A model generated the notes under the pieces. The model was not told the origin of the DNA, searched no databases, and worked only from the letters and a program-made list of their open reading frames with translations. From NCBI GenBank assembly GCA_013407085.1, contig JACCGJ010001548.1, positions 1 to 64,000 on the forward strand: a stretch of 64,000 nt of DNA. Direction: 5' to 3'. The position numbers were made by a program, and so were the translations under genes. This document shows, piece after piece, positions 54,330-64,000 of the stretch; the stretch's first letter is position 1; the number at the start of each line of letters is the position of its first letter. The stretch comes from Atriophallophorus winterbourni (Eukaryota > Platyhelminthes > Trematoda > Plagiorchiida > Microphallidae).

Positions 54330-54690
54330 ACGGCGAAGAATTTACCCGGCACAAACATTAGTCGCCTATTTTATGTCACTTATTGTTCGAATAAATTGCG
54401 TTTTCTCATTGATACGGGTGTTGAGATAAGTGTAATCCCGCCCACATCACAGGAACGCAAGAACAAAACCTCATTGACATTACAGGCGGCAAACGGTACG
54501 TAGATCACCAAGTTCGGCCAACGTTCACTAACTTCACATCCAGGCCTCAGACGTGACTTCCGTTGGATCGTTACCTTTTCAGACGTACGTAACGCTATAT
54601 TAGGCGCAGATTTCCTTGCACACTTAAATTTGTACGTTGATTTGAAGCACCGTAAACTTATGAACAACCTGACACAGTTAAAAACGCTAG
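54330..54690 (+). pseudogene. Second gypsy protease
   Basis: The plus strand reads LRFLIDTGVEISVIPP, with DTG as the retropepsin active site, and NAILGADFLAHLNLYVDLKH, the flap-distal ILGxDFL motif that ends protease. A TAG near 54503 interrupts it. The usual Ala after DTG is Val. Confidence 0.75.
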
Positions 54691-55500
54691 GAAAACCATG
54701 CCGTGCTGCGATACAGACTATTCGCGTATTACCTCAGAATATTCCAGAACAATATAGCAGCTTATTGTCTGAGTTTCCAGAAGTTTTCCGCCCAAACTCA
54801 CCGAATTATGCGATTAAGCACGACGTTAGACACCATATCGAAACACGCGGTTCCCCAGTCTTCAGTCGACAAAGACGGTTAGCACCAGACAAATTGGCCA
54901 TTGCTAAACGAGAGTCAGAGCATATGATGGAATTACATCATACGTCCATCAAAATTATCAAAGGCCTTACCTCTCCACATGGTCGAAAAGAAGCAACATG
55001 GTGCATGGCGCCCTTGTAGGGATTATAGAGCACTGAACGAAACAACTGTTCCAGATAGGTATCCTATACCACACATCCACGACTTTGCATTGACACTTGA
55101 AGGAAAGACCATCTTTTCTGAGCTTGACTTGGTGCGTACTTACAACCAAATATCAGTGGAACCAGAAGACGTGCTCAAAACAGCCATAACCACATCTTTC
55201 GGACTTTTCGAATTCGTTCGAATGTCATTCGGTCTGCGCAACGCAGCAAAGGCATTACAACGGTTCATGGATCAAGTTTTCTTGGGTCTCGATTTTGTCT
55301 TCTTTTACATTGATGACGTATTCATCGCTAGTAAATCGCCCAATGAACACGCTGAACATTTATATAACGTCTTTTCACAACTGTCGAAGTACGGCATAGT
55401 CGTTAACCACGATAAATGCGTATTTGACGTCGAATCACTGGAAATTCTTGGACATCAAGTTGATTATAAAGGTATGAGGCCATTAAAGCAAAAGGTTTCC
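54691..55500 (+). pseudogene. Second gypsy reverse transcriptase
   Basis: FRPNSPNYAIKHDVRHHIET and GSPVFSRQRRLAPDKLAIAK lead in. After a frameshift at about 55010 come [33 protein letters not shown] (motif A), [20 protein letters not shown] (motif B) and [14 protein letters not shown] (motif C, YIDD). [16 protein letters not shown] ends the domain. A second frameshift at about 55500 precedes RNase H. Confidence 0.88.
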
Positions 55501-56035
55501 GCCAAAAAAAGACTACCCATTACCCGAATCAATGCGACAACTCCGTCGTTTTCTTGGTCTTGTGAATTACTACCGTCGATTCATTCCTCACTGTGCCCAG
55601 CTAGTTCAACCATTGACCGATTTACTCCGCAACAACAAACGCTCGTTTAATATGACGGACTCAGCTGAAACTGCTTTTAAACGCATTAAAAATGTGCTTA
55701 GCGAGGCAACGTTGCTAAACCACTTACCGTCGAATCATAATATCAAACTATTTTTATCCACGTATGCGTCTAACGAAGAGATTGGTGAAACTTTCGAATA
55801 TAGTCGCAGTGGAGAATTGTACCCATTATCGTTTTTCTCAAAGATACGACAACTAGTTTGGGTTCGCTACAGTACGTTTAGCAGAGAATTGATTGCAATC
55901 TATGATGCGATCCGTCATTTCCACCATTTAATCGAAGGGCGAGAATTCACGGTTTTAACTGATCATAAACCACTCTGTTATGCCCTGCTTTCAAATACCA
56001 ACCGCTATTCAGCTCGAGAAATTCGACAACTGTAA
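55501..56035 (+). pseudogene. Second gypsy RNase H
   Basis: The frame opens with [20 protein letters not shown] (RT connection), then STYASNEEIGETF where the family's catalytic DASxxxIG is usual (Asp to Tyr), then FSRELIAIYDAIRHFHHLIE and FTVLTDHKPLCYALL (later catalytic Asp). A TAA at 56033-56035 ends it. VVADALSRGHLNSLP follows in frame to about 56130. Confidence 0.85.
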
Positions 56036-57118
56036 TACATTGCACAGTTTACCACTGACATCCGACATGTCTCAGGCCAAGTAAACGTTGTCGCCGACGC
56101 CCTATCCCGTGGTCACCTTAATTCATTACCAGCGACGTCCAATCACTAAAAATCGCAGAAGCTTAGCGCATCGACCAGAAGCTAGCACAAATCCGAAAAT
56201 CTTCATCGTTGAAGTTAAACGAGATCCCAATTCCTGACTTCTCCATGCTTGTAACATGCGATCTACCTACAGGCACCCCTAGACCTTTTGTACCAGCAAC
56301 ATTACGTCGAGAAATATTCCACCAACTGCACGATCTCTCACATCCTAGTATTTGCGCTACTATAAAGTTAATCTGTGACCGTTTCGTGTGGCAAAAATGA
56401 TTCACGACATTTCAATTCGGTCGCGTGCATGCATTCATTATTAACGTGCGAAACTTCACCGTCACACTATCTCACCTTATGGTACTATTACAGCACCAGG
56501 AGAAAGATTCAGCCATATTGATCTCGATTTAGTTGGACCACTGCCATCCTAACGTAATCATCCTTACATCTTAACATGTGTTGATAGGTTTACGAGATGG
56601 CCTGTCGCAAGGGCCTTGAAAGACATTAAAGCAATGACGGTTGCCGAAGCATTAATCGAATCTTGGATATCACAATTCGACGTCCCTTCATTCATTACAA
56701 CTGACCGTGGTTCTCAATACAATCAGCACTTTTTTGAGATTTAGACCAACTGCTGGGCACCGACCACCTTCGCACCACAGCCTACCAACCTTGCACGAAT
56801 ATTCTAGTCGAGCGCTTTCACCGACAACTGGAAACTGCTCTCATTGCTCACGGGGATACACAAAATTGGTCAGTCTCCTTATCACTTGTCATGTTAGAAT
56901 TACAAACGGCAGTGAAGTGAGATCTCGTGTGTTCAACAACAGAACTGGTTTATGGCACAACACTGCAATTACCGCTTGAAATGTTCAGTGACTCTCTTGA
57001 ACACGACTTCACACCAACTAGTCAGTACATCGAAAATCTTAAGCGCCATAGGCGGACATTGTGTTATCAACAGCCAAGAAAATTGCATCGCGATAAGAAA
57101 GTGCATGAAGACCTTTAA
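56036..57118 (+). pseudogene. Second gypsy integrase
   Basis: HQLHDLSHPSICATIKLICD supplies the HH of the zinc finger (56320-56380). SHIDLDLVGPLPS, TCVDRFTRWPVARAL (catalytic Asp) and FITTDRGSQYNQHFF (second Asp) follow at 56505-56740. TELVYGTTLQLPLEMF with SLEHDFTPTSQY (56927-57030) is the post-core segment. The Glu helix is shifted out of frame. Stops at 56398, 56548 and later break the gene. Confidence 0.8.
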
Positions 57119-57535
57119 TCATGCGAGTTTGTCTTCGTAAGAGTCGACAGTGTAAAGAAGCCTTTGATGCCACCTTACAGCGGTCCGTACCGAGTACTTG
57201 AACGTCATCTTAATTACTTCAAGATAGATAAAAACGGAACTTAAAGGTCGCATATGAGCAACCCTTGCCGTCAAGCTCAAACCAAATCTTACGAAACACT
57301 GAAAGCCCAAATCGCTGTGTTGTCAATATACCCACTTGTATCCCGCAAAATGCTACTGACATTCAATCCAACCCTCCCACGCAACCAATGGATATACCCA
57401 TTCCTTTTCCTTGCTTGAAAAGAACCCTACACACACGATCTGACCGTATTGTTACTTGGCCAAGGAAACTTAAGACTTACCTTAACTAAAATGTTTCGCA
57501 CGTTTCTATTTTTTCCAACGCTCTAGGGGGAGATG
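57119..57535 (+). pseudogene. Gypsy integrase tail and polypurine tract
   Basis: In a shifted frame KPLMPPYSGPYRVLERHLNY near 57160-57225 is the GPY module of the integrase C-terminus. A purine run, ctaggggga with gatg (57522-57535), precedes the LTR as polypurine tract. Confidence 0.7.
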
Positions 57536-57942
57536 TGTCGAGATTGTACAAATCCATCTCTACTCAACAATTTTCCTGCCATATTTTGTCTCCTGATGTA
57601 CTTAGTGGGATTGTGGCGACCGTTCAAACAACAATCAATATATTCAATCCATAGTAATCAATAATGCTGTTATTCAAAAATTGTCGTTTTTAATCATAAA
57701 TTAATTACAATACACTTCTGTTGTGCGCGTTACCCGCATTGTTGGTCGATCTGGGTTTTCGGGAATTTGTTCTCGGGAACGTAATATTTCGAGTAGAAAT
57801 GTTAAAGTCATCACAAGAACAACAAGGAATTACCAAAGGAGGATTGCGGTTTAAATGTACGTGGATCAAGAGTATTGTTCGTGAGTCAGATCGCTTATTT
57901 TTGTACTGCGTGTTTTTATACTGGCTAGACTGGCCCACTACA
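57536..57942 (+). repeat. 3' LTR of the second gypsy element (407 bp)
   Basis: Starts TGTCGAGATTG and ends CTACA, followed by GGCT. It has two blocks absent from the 5' LTR (13 bp near 57565; about 40 bp at 57790-57830). Confidence 0.85.
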
Positions 57943-57946
57943 GGCT
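57943..57946. repeat. Target-site duplication, right (GGCT)
   Basis: Second copy of GGCT, outside the 3' LTR. Confidence 0.85.
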
Positions 57947-58480
57947 AACGAGCCAATCGAGCGTCCAAATGTTTTTCGGTGGTATGCCACAGAAGTGCGT
58001 CAACCACTTTAAACAATATCTTTACAAATATCTTCTGATGTGAGGGTAATCTTGAATGCAACGGAAACAATCCCCTCTCTAATAGGTGAGAAGAAACATT
58101 AGTGCGTTACAAAGACGGCATGATGAGCATACCAACTATTCACGTACTGATAAAAATCAGGAAATAATGAAGGCCACACAGAGTCGAGTCTATTTGTAAA
58201 ACCCGCTATCGAAGTAGAAGAAACAACTTCTTTAGGATGACGATTCCAGTAATTTACTACCCTTTAACTAAAGAAGAACTTACGAAAATGGGACCTGACA
58301 TTTCGCGTGCCCAGTTTTAATGAGCGTCCTCGACTACCCACACTTATCGTCAAAACGTACATTTCAGCGTACTGAAACCTGACATGATTTTGGAGGTTTC
58401 CATTAGGTCTCCACGTAGCCATCGATGATGTGTGAAGAATCTCTGTTGTTGATGTTCCAAACGTTTTCATTTTGATTGTT
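57947..58480 (-). mobile_element. CR1/jockey-like LINE, post-RT region and 3' UTR, host of the gypsy insertion
   Basis: 58470-58264 on the minus strand reads FQYAEMYVLTISVGSRGRSL and KLGTRNVRSHFRKFF, the post-RT domain. 57947-58015 is its 3' UTR repeat (cgagccaatcgagcgtcc), continuous with 53845-53883 across the gypsy. Confidence 0.7.
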
Positions 58481-59456
58481 CAAAATAGATTGATCTTTCT
58501 TGAATATGAACGTTTTCCTGTCCGCTAGGCGATGGTAATTTATTCCACTAGGTTGAGGTCTGAGGGCCAGTTTCATTTGGGTGCGGATTCAGAATAATGC
58601 TGTGAAGAAAATACTTGAAAGCGAGAGAATGTTGTTTCGAACGTTATGAAAATTTATTTAATATCAATACCCAGAAATGCCATTATTATATAAATCATCA
58701 GATAGAACATCTAAGTTAAAAAGTTTGCGAATTTTATCTATGGTAAGAAATGAAGCCAGATGTGATTTGAATTCACCTTAAGAGGAACTGAGTCTTATAT
58801 ATTTTGGAAAAAGATTCCACAGTTTGAAATATTTATTCAAGAAGAAATTGTTCCTCACTTTAGTACGAAACCTTGGTAATTTAATAGATTTTTCACTGTT
58901 TTTCAAGCTATGCTTGAAATCCTGCCGTATATTAAGATTCGAACTTATTTCTAAATTATCCAGATTTGATTAAAGTGTTGAAGAAGTTCATTAGAAAAAG
59001 TTTGAAATCGTCACCACGCATTGTGCAAATGGCAGATGGAATGCATGTTATGTCTGGCTTGAGCCTCAACTTAGTTTTCTTGCAGACCTCATTAATATCA
59101 TTCAGATTTATGCATATATTGTTTATTACCCTAGGTTTTCAAAATGGTCTAGTGATATCTTTATAGACGGAAGTATTGTATGTAGTATTAAAATATTTAA
59201 GAAATTTTTCACAGATTGTATTAGGGTCTGTTATTCTCATTTCTGCAGAATTATAAGTTCTATTCTGAATAATGAAATCTACGTTGCTGGTTGAGTTCAC
59301 GGATCGTGATGTATATAATCTGCTAAGTGATTTTAGCTTTCCACAATTGTTCATTGGTCTATTTTCTGATGCTTCCAATGTATGGTCTAGAATAAGTTTG
59401 TGGTCACTTAATAATTCATAGGAACGTTGAGGAACGAAGATATCATTATTATATAT
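58481..59456 (-). mobile_element. CR1/jockey-like LINE with internal deletion
   Basis: On the minus strand 59456-59142 reads QRSYELLSDHKLILDHTLEA (SDH of the endonuclease) and ITDPNTICEKFLKYF. 59140-58950 gives LRLKPDITCIPSAIC and DDFKLFLMNFFNTLIKSG (RT fingers). 58870-58790 jumps to LPRFRTKVRNNFFLNKYFKL and WNLFPKYI (C-terminal domain). RT motifs A-C are absent. Confidence 0.65.
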
Positions 59457-59882
59457 TGTAAGAGACATGTTAAGTGTCATGTAGCTTTGAAATTCTTCTT
59501 TTTCCTTTCTACTTCCGACTTTTATAAAATACTGATTTTTGTGACTTGAATTTGGTTTTGTGTATTATTTCTTTATAATTTAGATGTTGAACCTTGCTTT
59601 TTGTAATTGTCTTATTGGGAATCTGTTCACACATTTGGTGTACCTTTTGTTTTAATTCATTATTTATGAAATTGTCGGACCTTGTTGTTGAATTTGCCAT
59701 TTTGGCACTTGGATTTTGACACCAATTCGGGTGTCTAGTATTTGATAGACATTTTTGAAGGTAATTTCATCCCTTTGCATTTATAATTTGGCAGTCTATC
59801 TTGTCAGCATTGGCTGAATTTATTGTTGTCATTTGGAACATTTCAGCATCTTTGAATCACATCATTTGTAGAACCCGGTACA
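59457..59882 (+). repeat. Left LTR-like repeat (426 bp)
   Basis: Closely matches 61585-61949, with an extra ~64 bp at 59698-59761. Confidence 0.75.
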
Positions 59883-59984
59883 GTTGAGAACTGTAAAGAC
59901 TAAAGTCGCTGTTTGACGCGTAGTCCACCCGTTGCTTAGTTCGACAATTAAAAACATTGATTAGAGATTTCTACAGTTCTCAAC
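59883..59984. repeat. Foldback segment next to the left LTR-like repeat
   Basis: GTTGAGAACTGT (59883-59894) and its exact reverse complement (59973-59984) bound a 78-bp loop. The loop matches 62005-62082 in inverted orientation at roughly 80% by eye. Confidence 0.75.
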
Positions 59985-60316
59985 TCGGATTGTTCTATTT
60001 GGAGAAACGGAAAATTGAATTGTTCAATTGGAAACGATCAATTTGGATCGTCTGCCTATTTGAACGAGGATCAACTTGGATCTTCGTGCCACCATTCTGT
60101 TCGGTTTCCTTCTCGTACTTGTCTCGGAGAAAATACTATTTGGTTCGTTGCAATCGAAGCAGTATTCAACTTGGTCGATCCACTGCTCAACTTCGTCCTC
60201 AGAATTGCGTAAATCTGCGCAGATTCGAAAATAGAAGCTCGAATCTTTTCGGGAATTTTGTTGAACACCTGGTGACGGTAATTTATTTTGTGTTTTAAAA
60301 TCATTTTTGTGCATCT

Positions 60317-61460
60317 ATGATGGCTGAACGTTTAGCAAGGCTAGTGCGTGGTTCGGTTAGGTCCTTAAAAGATAGTCACAATGGTGCGGACGATTTTGAC
60401 TCTCCATCTTTTGGTAGACATGGTCTCGGTTGCAACTGTGCTTCTTCTAAAACTGAACTTGACTTGGAAAAGAATTTAGCGGTTGCCCATGCTACAATCT
60501 CTAAATTAACACATGGCACCTGTCATAGACGAACTTCAGACCTAGCTTGCACTGTGGCCCACTCAGTTTTAGATGAGTTATTCGGAGGGGCCCGACAATT
60601 GATTGGCCAGTCAGAAGGCTTCGCGATTCCCGCTTCGTCAATGCATAAATGTCAAGTTGCACTCACTCTGTTGGAGTGCCAGTCGGTTTTGAACGCAAGT
60701 ATCACTTTGAAGTATATTGTGCATATTTACCGACTGCGTTCCAGCAACAGTGGGCTGATTTGAAGGACGCTATATCCTGCGAAGGATTGGACATTACGCT
60801 TTAGCAACTCACAAAATTTGTGTTACGTCGAGCGCGTATTGATTGGATCAGATTTGGTCAGATGTGCAGCGGTTGCATAAGTGATTCAATAGCAAGGCCT
60901 GTTAGCCTCGTGGATTGTCAAGAAATAGTTCCTATTGATGTTAAGTTGAAGAATTTTGACGTTTGTGTTGTCGATTGTTGTCATGAAGCTGAGTTACCTG
61001 ACACTGAATTAGCTCAGTCGGATTTTGTGACTGAATTTCCCGACAATAATTCGGATCAGTTGGAGAGCACGCCTGGCTCACCTGACACCAAATCAGCCCA
61101 AATGAAAAGTGCGCATGGTTCACATGACACTGAACCAGCTTTTATTGGGGCGACAGATGGTCAGCATGACAATCCGTATGATTGGTGTAAGCGGTTTGGT
61201 TGTATACCACATGAATTGTTTGTGTTTCGAAAACCGGATACAATAATATTTTGTAGATTAGACTTGTTTAGATGGCGCGAAACATCGTTGTTTGAGGATG
61301 CAATACACAAGGCTCGTTCTGGTGGGATAACATGCATGAGCTCATTGTAGTGGACGGTGGCAGAACCGGAGGACGTGGTGGGTCATTGTCTAGAAAACGT
61401 TTCCCCTATAAAAAGCCACATGTGTCCAATGATGGTGATGCGACGTGGCGTGTGTGACTC
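60317..61460 (+). pseudogene. Gag-like ORF, possibly BEL/Pao type
   Basis: From the ATG at 60317 the frame is open to about 60665, then coding quality moves to another frame (FEVYCAYLPTAFQQQWADLK), passes a TAG near 60802 and continues as LTKFVLRRARIDWIRFGQMC to 61348. LPxxxQxxWADL...LTKFVxRRARI resembles the C-terminal part of BEL/Pao Gag (DUF1759 class), but this is a weak match. A Ser/Asp/Thr-rich middle has repeated SPDT/SHDTEPA units. A final segment in a shifted frame is Gly-Arg-rich (DGGRTGGRGGSLSRKR). AATAAA occurs at 61466-61471. If not gag, it is an unknown element protein. Confidence 0.4.
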
Positions 61461-61584
61461 GCCACTAAATAAAGTCACTCGCTATATTTTATTGTCCTTT
61501 TGTTTGCTTTACGAATTGTAGGTTGCAGACACATTAGCTAAGTTGATTACACATTTTGACTCAATGGAAGAATTTGGTGGGAGG

Positions 61585-61949
61585 TGTAAGAGACATGTTA
61601 AGTGTCATGTAGCTTTGAAATTCTTTTTTTTCCTCTCTACTTCCGACTTTTATAAAATACTGATTTTTGTGACTTGAATTTGGTTTTGTTTATTATTTTT
61701 TTATAATTTAGATGTTAAACCTTGCTTTTTGTAATTGTCTTATTGGGAATCTGTTCACACATTTGGTGTACCTCTTGTTTCAATTCATTATTTATGAAAT
61801 TGTCGGACCTTGTTGTTGAATTTGATGGTAATTTTATCCCTTTTCATTTATAATTTGGCAGTCTATCTTGTCAGCATTGACTGAATTTATTGTTGTCATT
61901 TGGAACATTTGAGCATTTTTGGCTCACATCATTTGTACAACCCGGTACA
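61585..61949 (+). repeat. Right LTR-like repeat (365 bp)
   Basis: Starts TGTAAGAGACATG and ends CCCGGTACA, parallel to 59457-59882. Confidence 0.75.
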
Positions 61950-62099
61950 GTTTAGGTTTGTCCATTGTTTTTGTCTATTATTCTTGTTATTAGAACCGCA
62001 GTAAACTCGAATGATTGTTTTGAATTATCGAACTGAGAAACGGGTGGTCTACTCGTTTAACAGCGATTTTAGTCGTTACGTATATGGCAACTGTAGACC
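61950..62099. repeat. Inverted partner of the foldback loop
   Basis: 62005-62082 is the reverse-complement relative of 59893-59970 (gactaaaatcgctgtta, gaccacccgttt and agttcgataatt on the minus strand). Confidence 0.65.
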
Positions 62100-62940
62100 A
62101 TTCTTTTTTCTTTTCCATTTTCTCGAGCCTGGTTTATTTTATGCGTTTTTTGGGACTGCCAGCTCTGTCGATTGAACCTATAATTTTCGTTAGAATGTAG
62201 AAGATATCGTTAGAAAATCATTTGAAAGGAAGGGTTGAGACCGATATTCAATCCCTATAAGTGTTTAGGCTTCAATCAATCTAACGGTAAAAAGTCTTAA
62301 CCTCATTGTTAGGTTTGTAAGTGCATGTTAGATTGAAGGATAATATTTCATGATCTCCATTAAAGAGAGATGGCAATATTAGTAAGTTGGTTGGATCAAT
62401 ATTTAAAGTGAAGACTAAGTCAAGAATGTTGCCCTTTCTAGTCGGTCTATCAAAAAAATTGTTTGTAACCTAGTAAGTCAAGCGTTTTCATGAAATTTGT
62501 ATCACAGCTAACTTTCCTTCGTGCCAGTTTAATTTAGGCCTTTTGAAATCACCGGCTATAAGTTTATGGCGTGCATGATGTAAAGACGCTTCGATGAAAG
62601 CTTGAGTTATTGTATCCCGATTAGATGAAGTTGAGCCCGGTGGGTAGTAGATGCAACATTTTTAAAAGATGTAGCATAGGTAGTTCTATCCATGACAAAT
62701 CTTCAAGTTCTGTTAAATTCGAAGATGTTATGCTCTAACTTCAAATCTTGAATGCATATAAATTAGGCAACCGCCACCTCGTTTTCGAAGCGGTTTCTCC
62801 TGAATATATGGTAGTTAGTTATGATGAATTAGGAGTCAGAATGATCATCACGAGTCGAGGATTAAGTTATAAGAATAATGTCTACAGGTTCAAAAGAAAT
62901 GTAGGATTTAACTATATGAATTTAAGGTATAATTGATCTA
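62100..62940 (-). mobile_element. CR1/jockey-like LINE endonuclease fragment
   Basis: On the minus strand HHARHKLIAGDFKRPKLNWH (about 62520-62590) has the GDF-NW endonuclease motif. PTRKGNILDLVFTLNIDPTN (about 62395-62465) is the LDLVF motif, then GDHEILSFNL (terminal GDH). A TAG-type break precedes PTRKG. Nothing of the RT follows. Confidence 0.7.
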
Positions 62941-63300
62941 GCATTTATGACCAGAAGGCGAACAAAAGAAATGTCTGAAGTTAAAGGGAAAGGTTTGAGC
63001 TGCTGCTGACACGACGTGTTCTTGTCGGCCAAAATGGAGACAAGTTCCTCCGGTACTTCCGATTAGTAGGTGAGTATATGCCTCGTGGTCATGACCTTCA
63101 TTTGCAGAAGCCTAGACGGCTGAAGCTTAGTAATGCCAGCACGCTTTCCACGCTAGTGGTAAACACTTGGAACTCTCTACCAATAGGGCTTCTGTATCTA
63201 CCATCATAACACATATTTAACAGCGCGTTGCATCAGCATTTGTCGAGAAGGAAGGACCTGATCCCCAAAGTGATATAGTGGTATTCCTATACTCTACGGG
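62941..63300 (+). mobile_element. LINE post-RT fragment
   Basis: 63075-63200 reads YMPRGHDLHLQKPRRLKLSN and LVVNTWNSLPIGL, the RGHxxKL...R...VxNxWNSLP pattern of CR1/jockey-like C-termini. Confidence 0.65.
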
Positions 63301-63429
63301 CTTGCCTTGTCAGCAGAAGTCACCCATGTTTATTGCTGCGGTGACACTCAAACGGGATTTTACTTCTTTAATTTCGATTCAGAAAAAGAAGATGGAATGG
63401 TAAAAATTAAAAAAAGCCTGCTTAGTTTA

Positions 63430-63560
63430 AGTTTAATTTTAGTTCAGTTCAGTTAAGTTGGCACAGGACTGTATATAGCTGATAAAACAATCGAGCGTCC
63501 ATAATTTCGGTCATTGAAAAGCTTTACAGAATCGCTTACCATTGCCAAAGTTGGTTCATT
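63430..63560 (-). repeat. LINE 3' UTR repeat copy
   Basis: gttcagttaagttggcacag, aatcgagcgtccataattt and later blocks match 51290-51400. Orientation is opposite to that expected for the plus-strand LINE fragment just before it, so it comes from a different insertion. Confidence 0.65.
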
Positions 63561-64000
63561 GTTCTTCCATATCCCCTTCGTATGCGATGATAAGTCAGGT
63601 GCTTTCCAGGCCGTCCTTCGGTCTCAGTATTTTTAGCTGCGACCGGGAGAATCAGAAAGTGTATCTGTTCACCAAGCCGGTAAGAGCTTAGCCATGGAAA
63701 ATTTGTGCGTACATTTAAAACATTACCGTATAAATTGAAAATGACCAGAACATTTGTGCCAATCCTGTCGACAAGCGACCTGTATATTCATGGAAAGAAG
63801 TCAGGCAAAAGCTCAGGCCACAAATCAAACCAACCCCTTTCAAATGCACCTACTGATATGCAAGCGATAAGTTACTCAGGCAGCTTCTTACAGAAACTTA
63901 CCACTGTTTTACTGAAAGTTTTCGACTAAGCTTCAGTGGTTTTGATTTTTCGCGAGCTTAAATGTATGCCTGCTAGTTGATCGGTTGATCGCTCGAGAGA
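63561..64000. other. End of window, no gene recognised
   Basis: A 74-codon plus frame at 63705-63929 (LSTSDLYIHGKKSGKSSGHK) has no recognised homology. No GSK3 exon is visible. Confidence 0.45.

Larger units (their letters stand above)
53884..57942 (+). mobile_element. Ty3/gypsy retrotransposon lacking gag
   Basis: The 4059-bp element is bounded by LTRs (53884-54233, 57536-57942) and a 4-bp GGCT duplication. Between the LTRs are a primer-binding site, protease, RT, RNase H and integrase in Ty3/gypsy order on the plus strand. No gag is present: protease begins about 100 bp inside the LTR. Several stops and frameshifts inactivate pol. LTRs are more alike than those of the 2.8-10.6 kb element, suggesting a younger insertion. 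Protein style resembles fluke CsRn1-type elements, which I infer without a search. Confidence 0.88.
59457..61949 (+). mobile_element. LTR-like element with gag-like ORF and no pol
   Basis: Direct repeats 59457-59882 and 61585-61949 both run TG...CA. The right one is preceded by a purine run (ggtgggagg, 61576-61584). Between them is one plus-strand coding region (60317-61460). No protease, RT or integrase motif is found. I see no target duplication (left atatat, right gtttag). The left boundary lies inside LINE sequence whose frame reads on into the repeat, so boundaries are provisional. Confidence 0.55.

Noticed and set aside
59957..60314. Frames on both strands between the left LTR-like repeat and the gag-like ORF (e.g. 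EDEVEQWIDQVEYCFDCN on minus)
   Set aside because: The minus frame looked gag-like at first, but no continuous domain could be followed and the plus-strand ORF beside it is stronger.

Overview
The window is eukaryotic and most likely comes from a flatworm, probably a digenean fluke with a large repeat-rich genome. The evidence is a spread of intron-split animal genes (scavenger receptor class B/CD36, GSK3 and a bromodomain protein) among Ty3/gypsy, Penelope-like and RTE/CR1-type non-LTR elements. I cannot name the species. No bacterial-style operons, CRISPR arrays or rRNA genes are visible.

Cellular genes. (1) The last coding exon of a CD36/SCARB-family receptor is at 1996-2415 (+). (2) The first four coding exons of glycogen synthase kinase 3 lie at 22800-23009, 31058-31141, 32854-32964 and 41630-41760 (+). 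They encode the N-lobe through the DFG motif, with consistent splice phases. I find no later exon up to 64000. (3) Two exons of a bromodomain gene, 45922-46093 and 44827-44995, lie on the minus strand downstream of GSK3 exon 4. If GSK3 continues beyond the window, this gene is nested antisense in a GSK3 intron.

Mobile DNA fills most of the rest. From 2.8 to 10.6 kb there is a degenerate gypsy element (-) with two ~288-bp LTRs. It is split inside integrase by a 3.1-kb RTE-like element that carries a perfect 11-bp target duplication. At 12877-15067 a compact gag-protease LTR element has a 5-bp target duplication and a primer-binding site but no reverse transcriptase. At 16.7-22.3 kb a second endonuclease-RT element, with a 1000-N assembly gap, abuts a Penelope-like element with a GIY-YIG domain. 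GSK3 introns 1-3 and the downstream stretch to 48 kb hold LINE debris, a dense family of ~220-bp SINE-like repeats in both orientations, a tRNA-like SINE candidate and a 174-bp hairpin MITE with 33-bp perfect arms. From 47.5 to 64 kb there are converging CR1/jockey-like LINE fragments and a second gypsy (53884-57942, 4-bp target duplication). A third LTR-like pair (59457-61949) encloses a poorly recognised gag-like ORF, with inverted repeats next to it.

The working genes are thin exons in a field of nested transposons. I see no cooperating gene system. The most unusual items are the gag-only LTR elements, the precise nesting, the SINE-like family concentrated around GSK3, the MITE and the opposite-strand GSK3/bromodomain arrangement. 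All family assignments come from reading translated sequence by eye; no database search was run.
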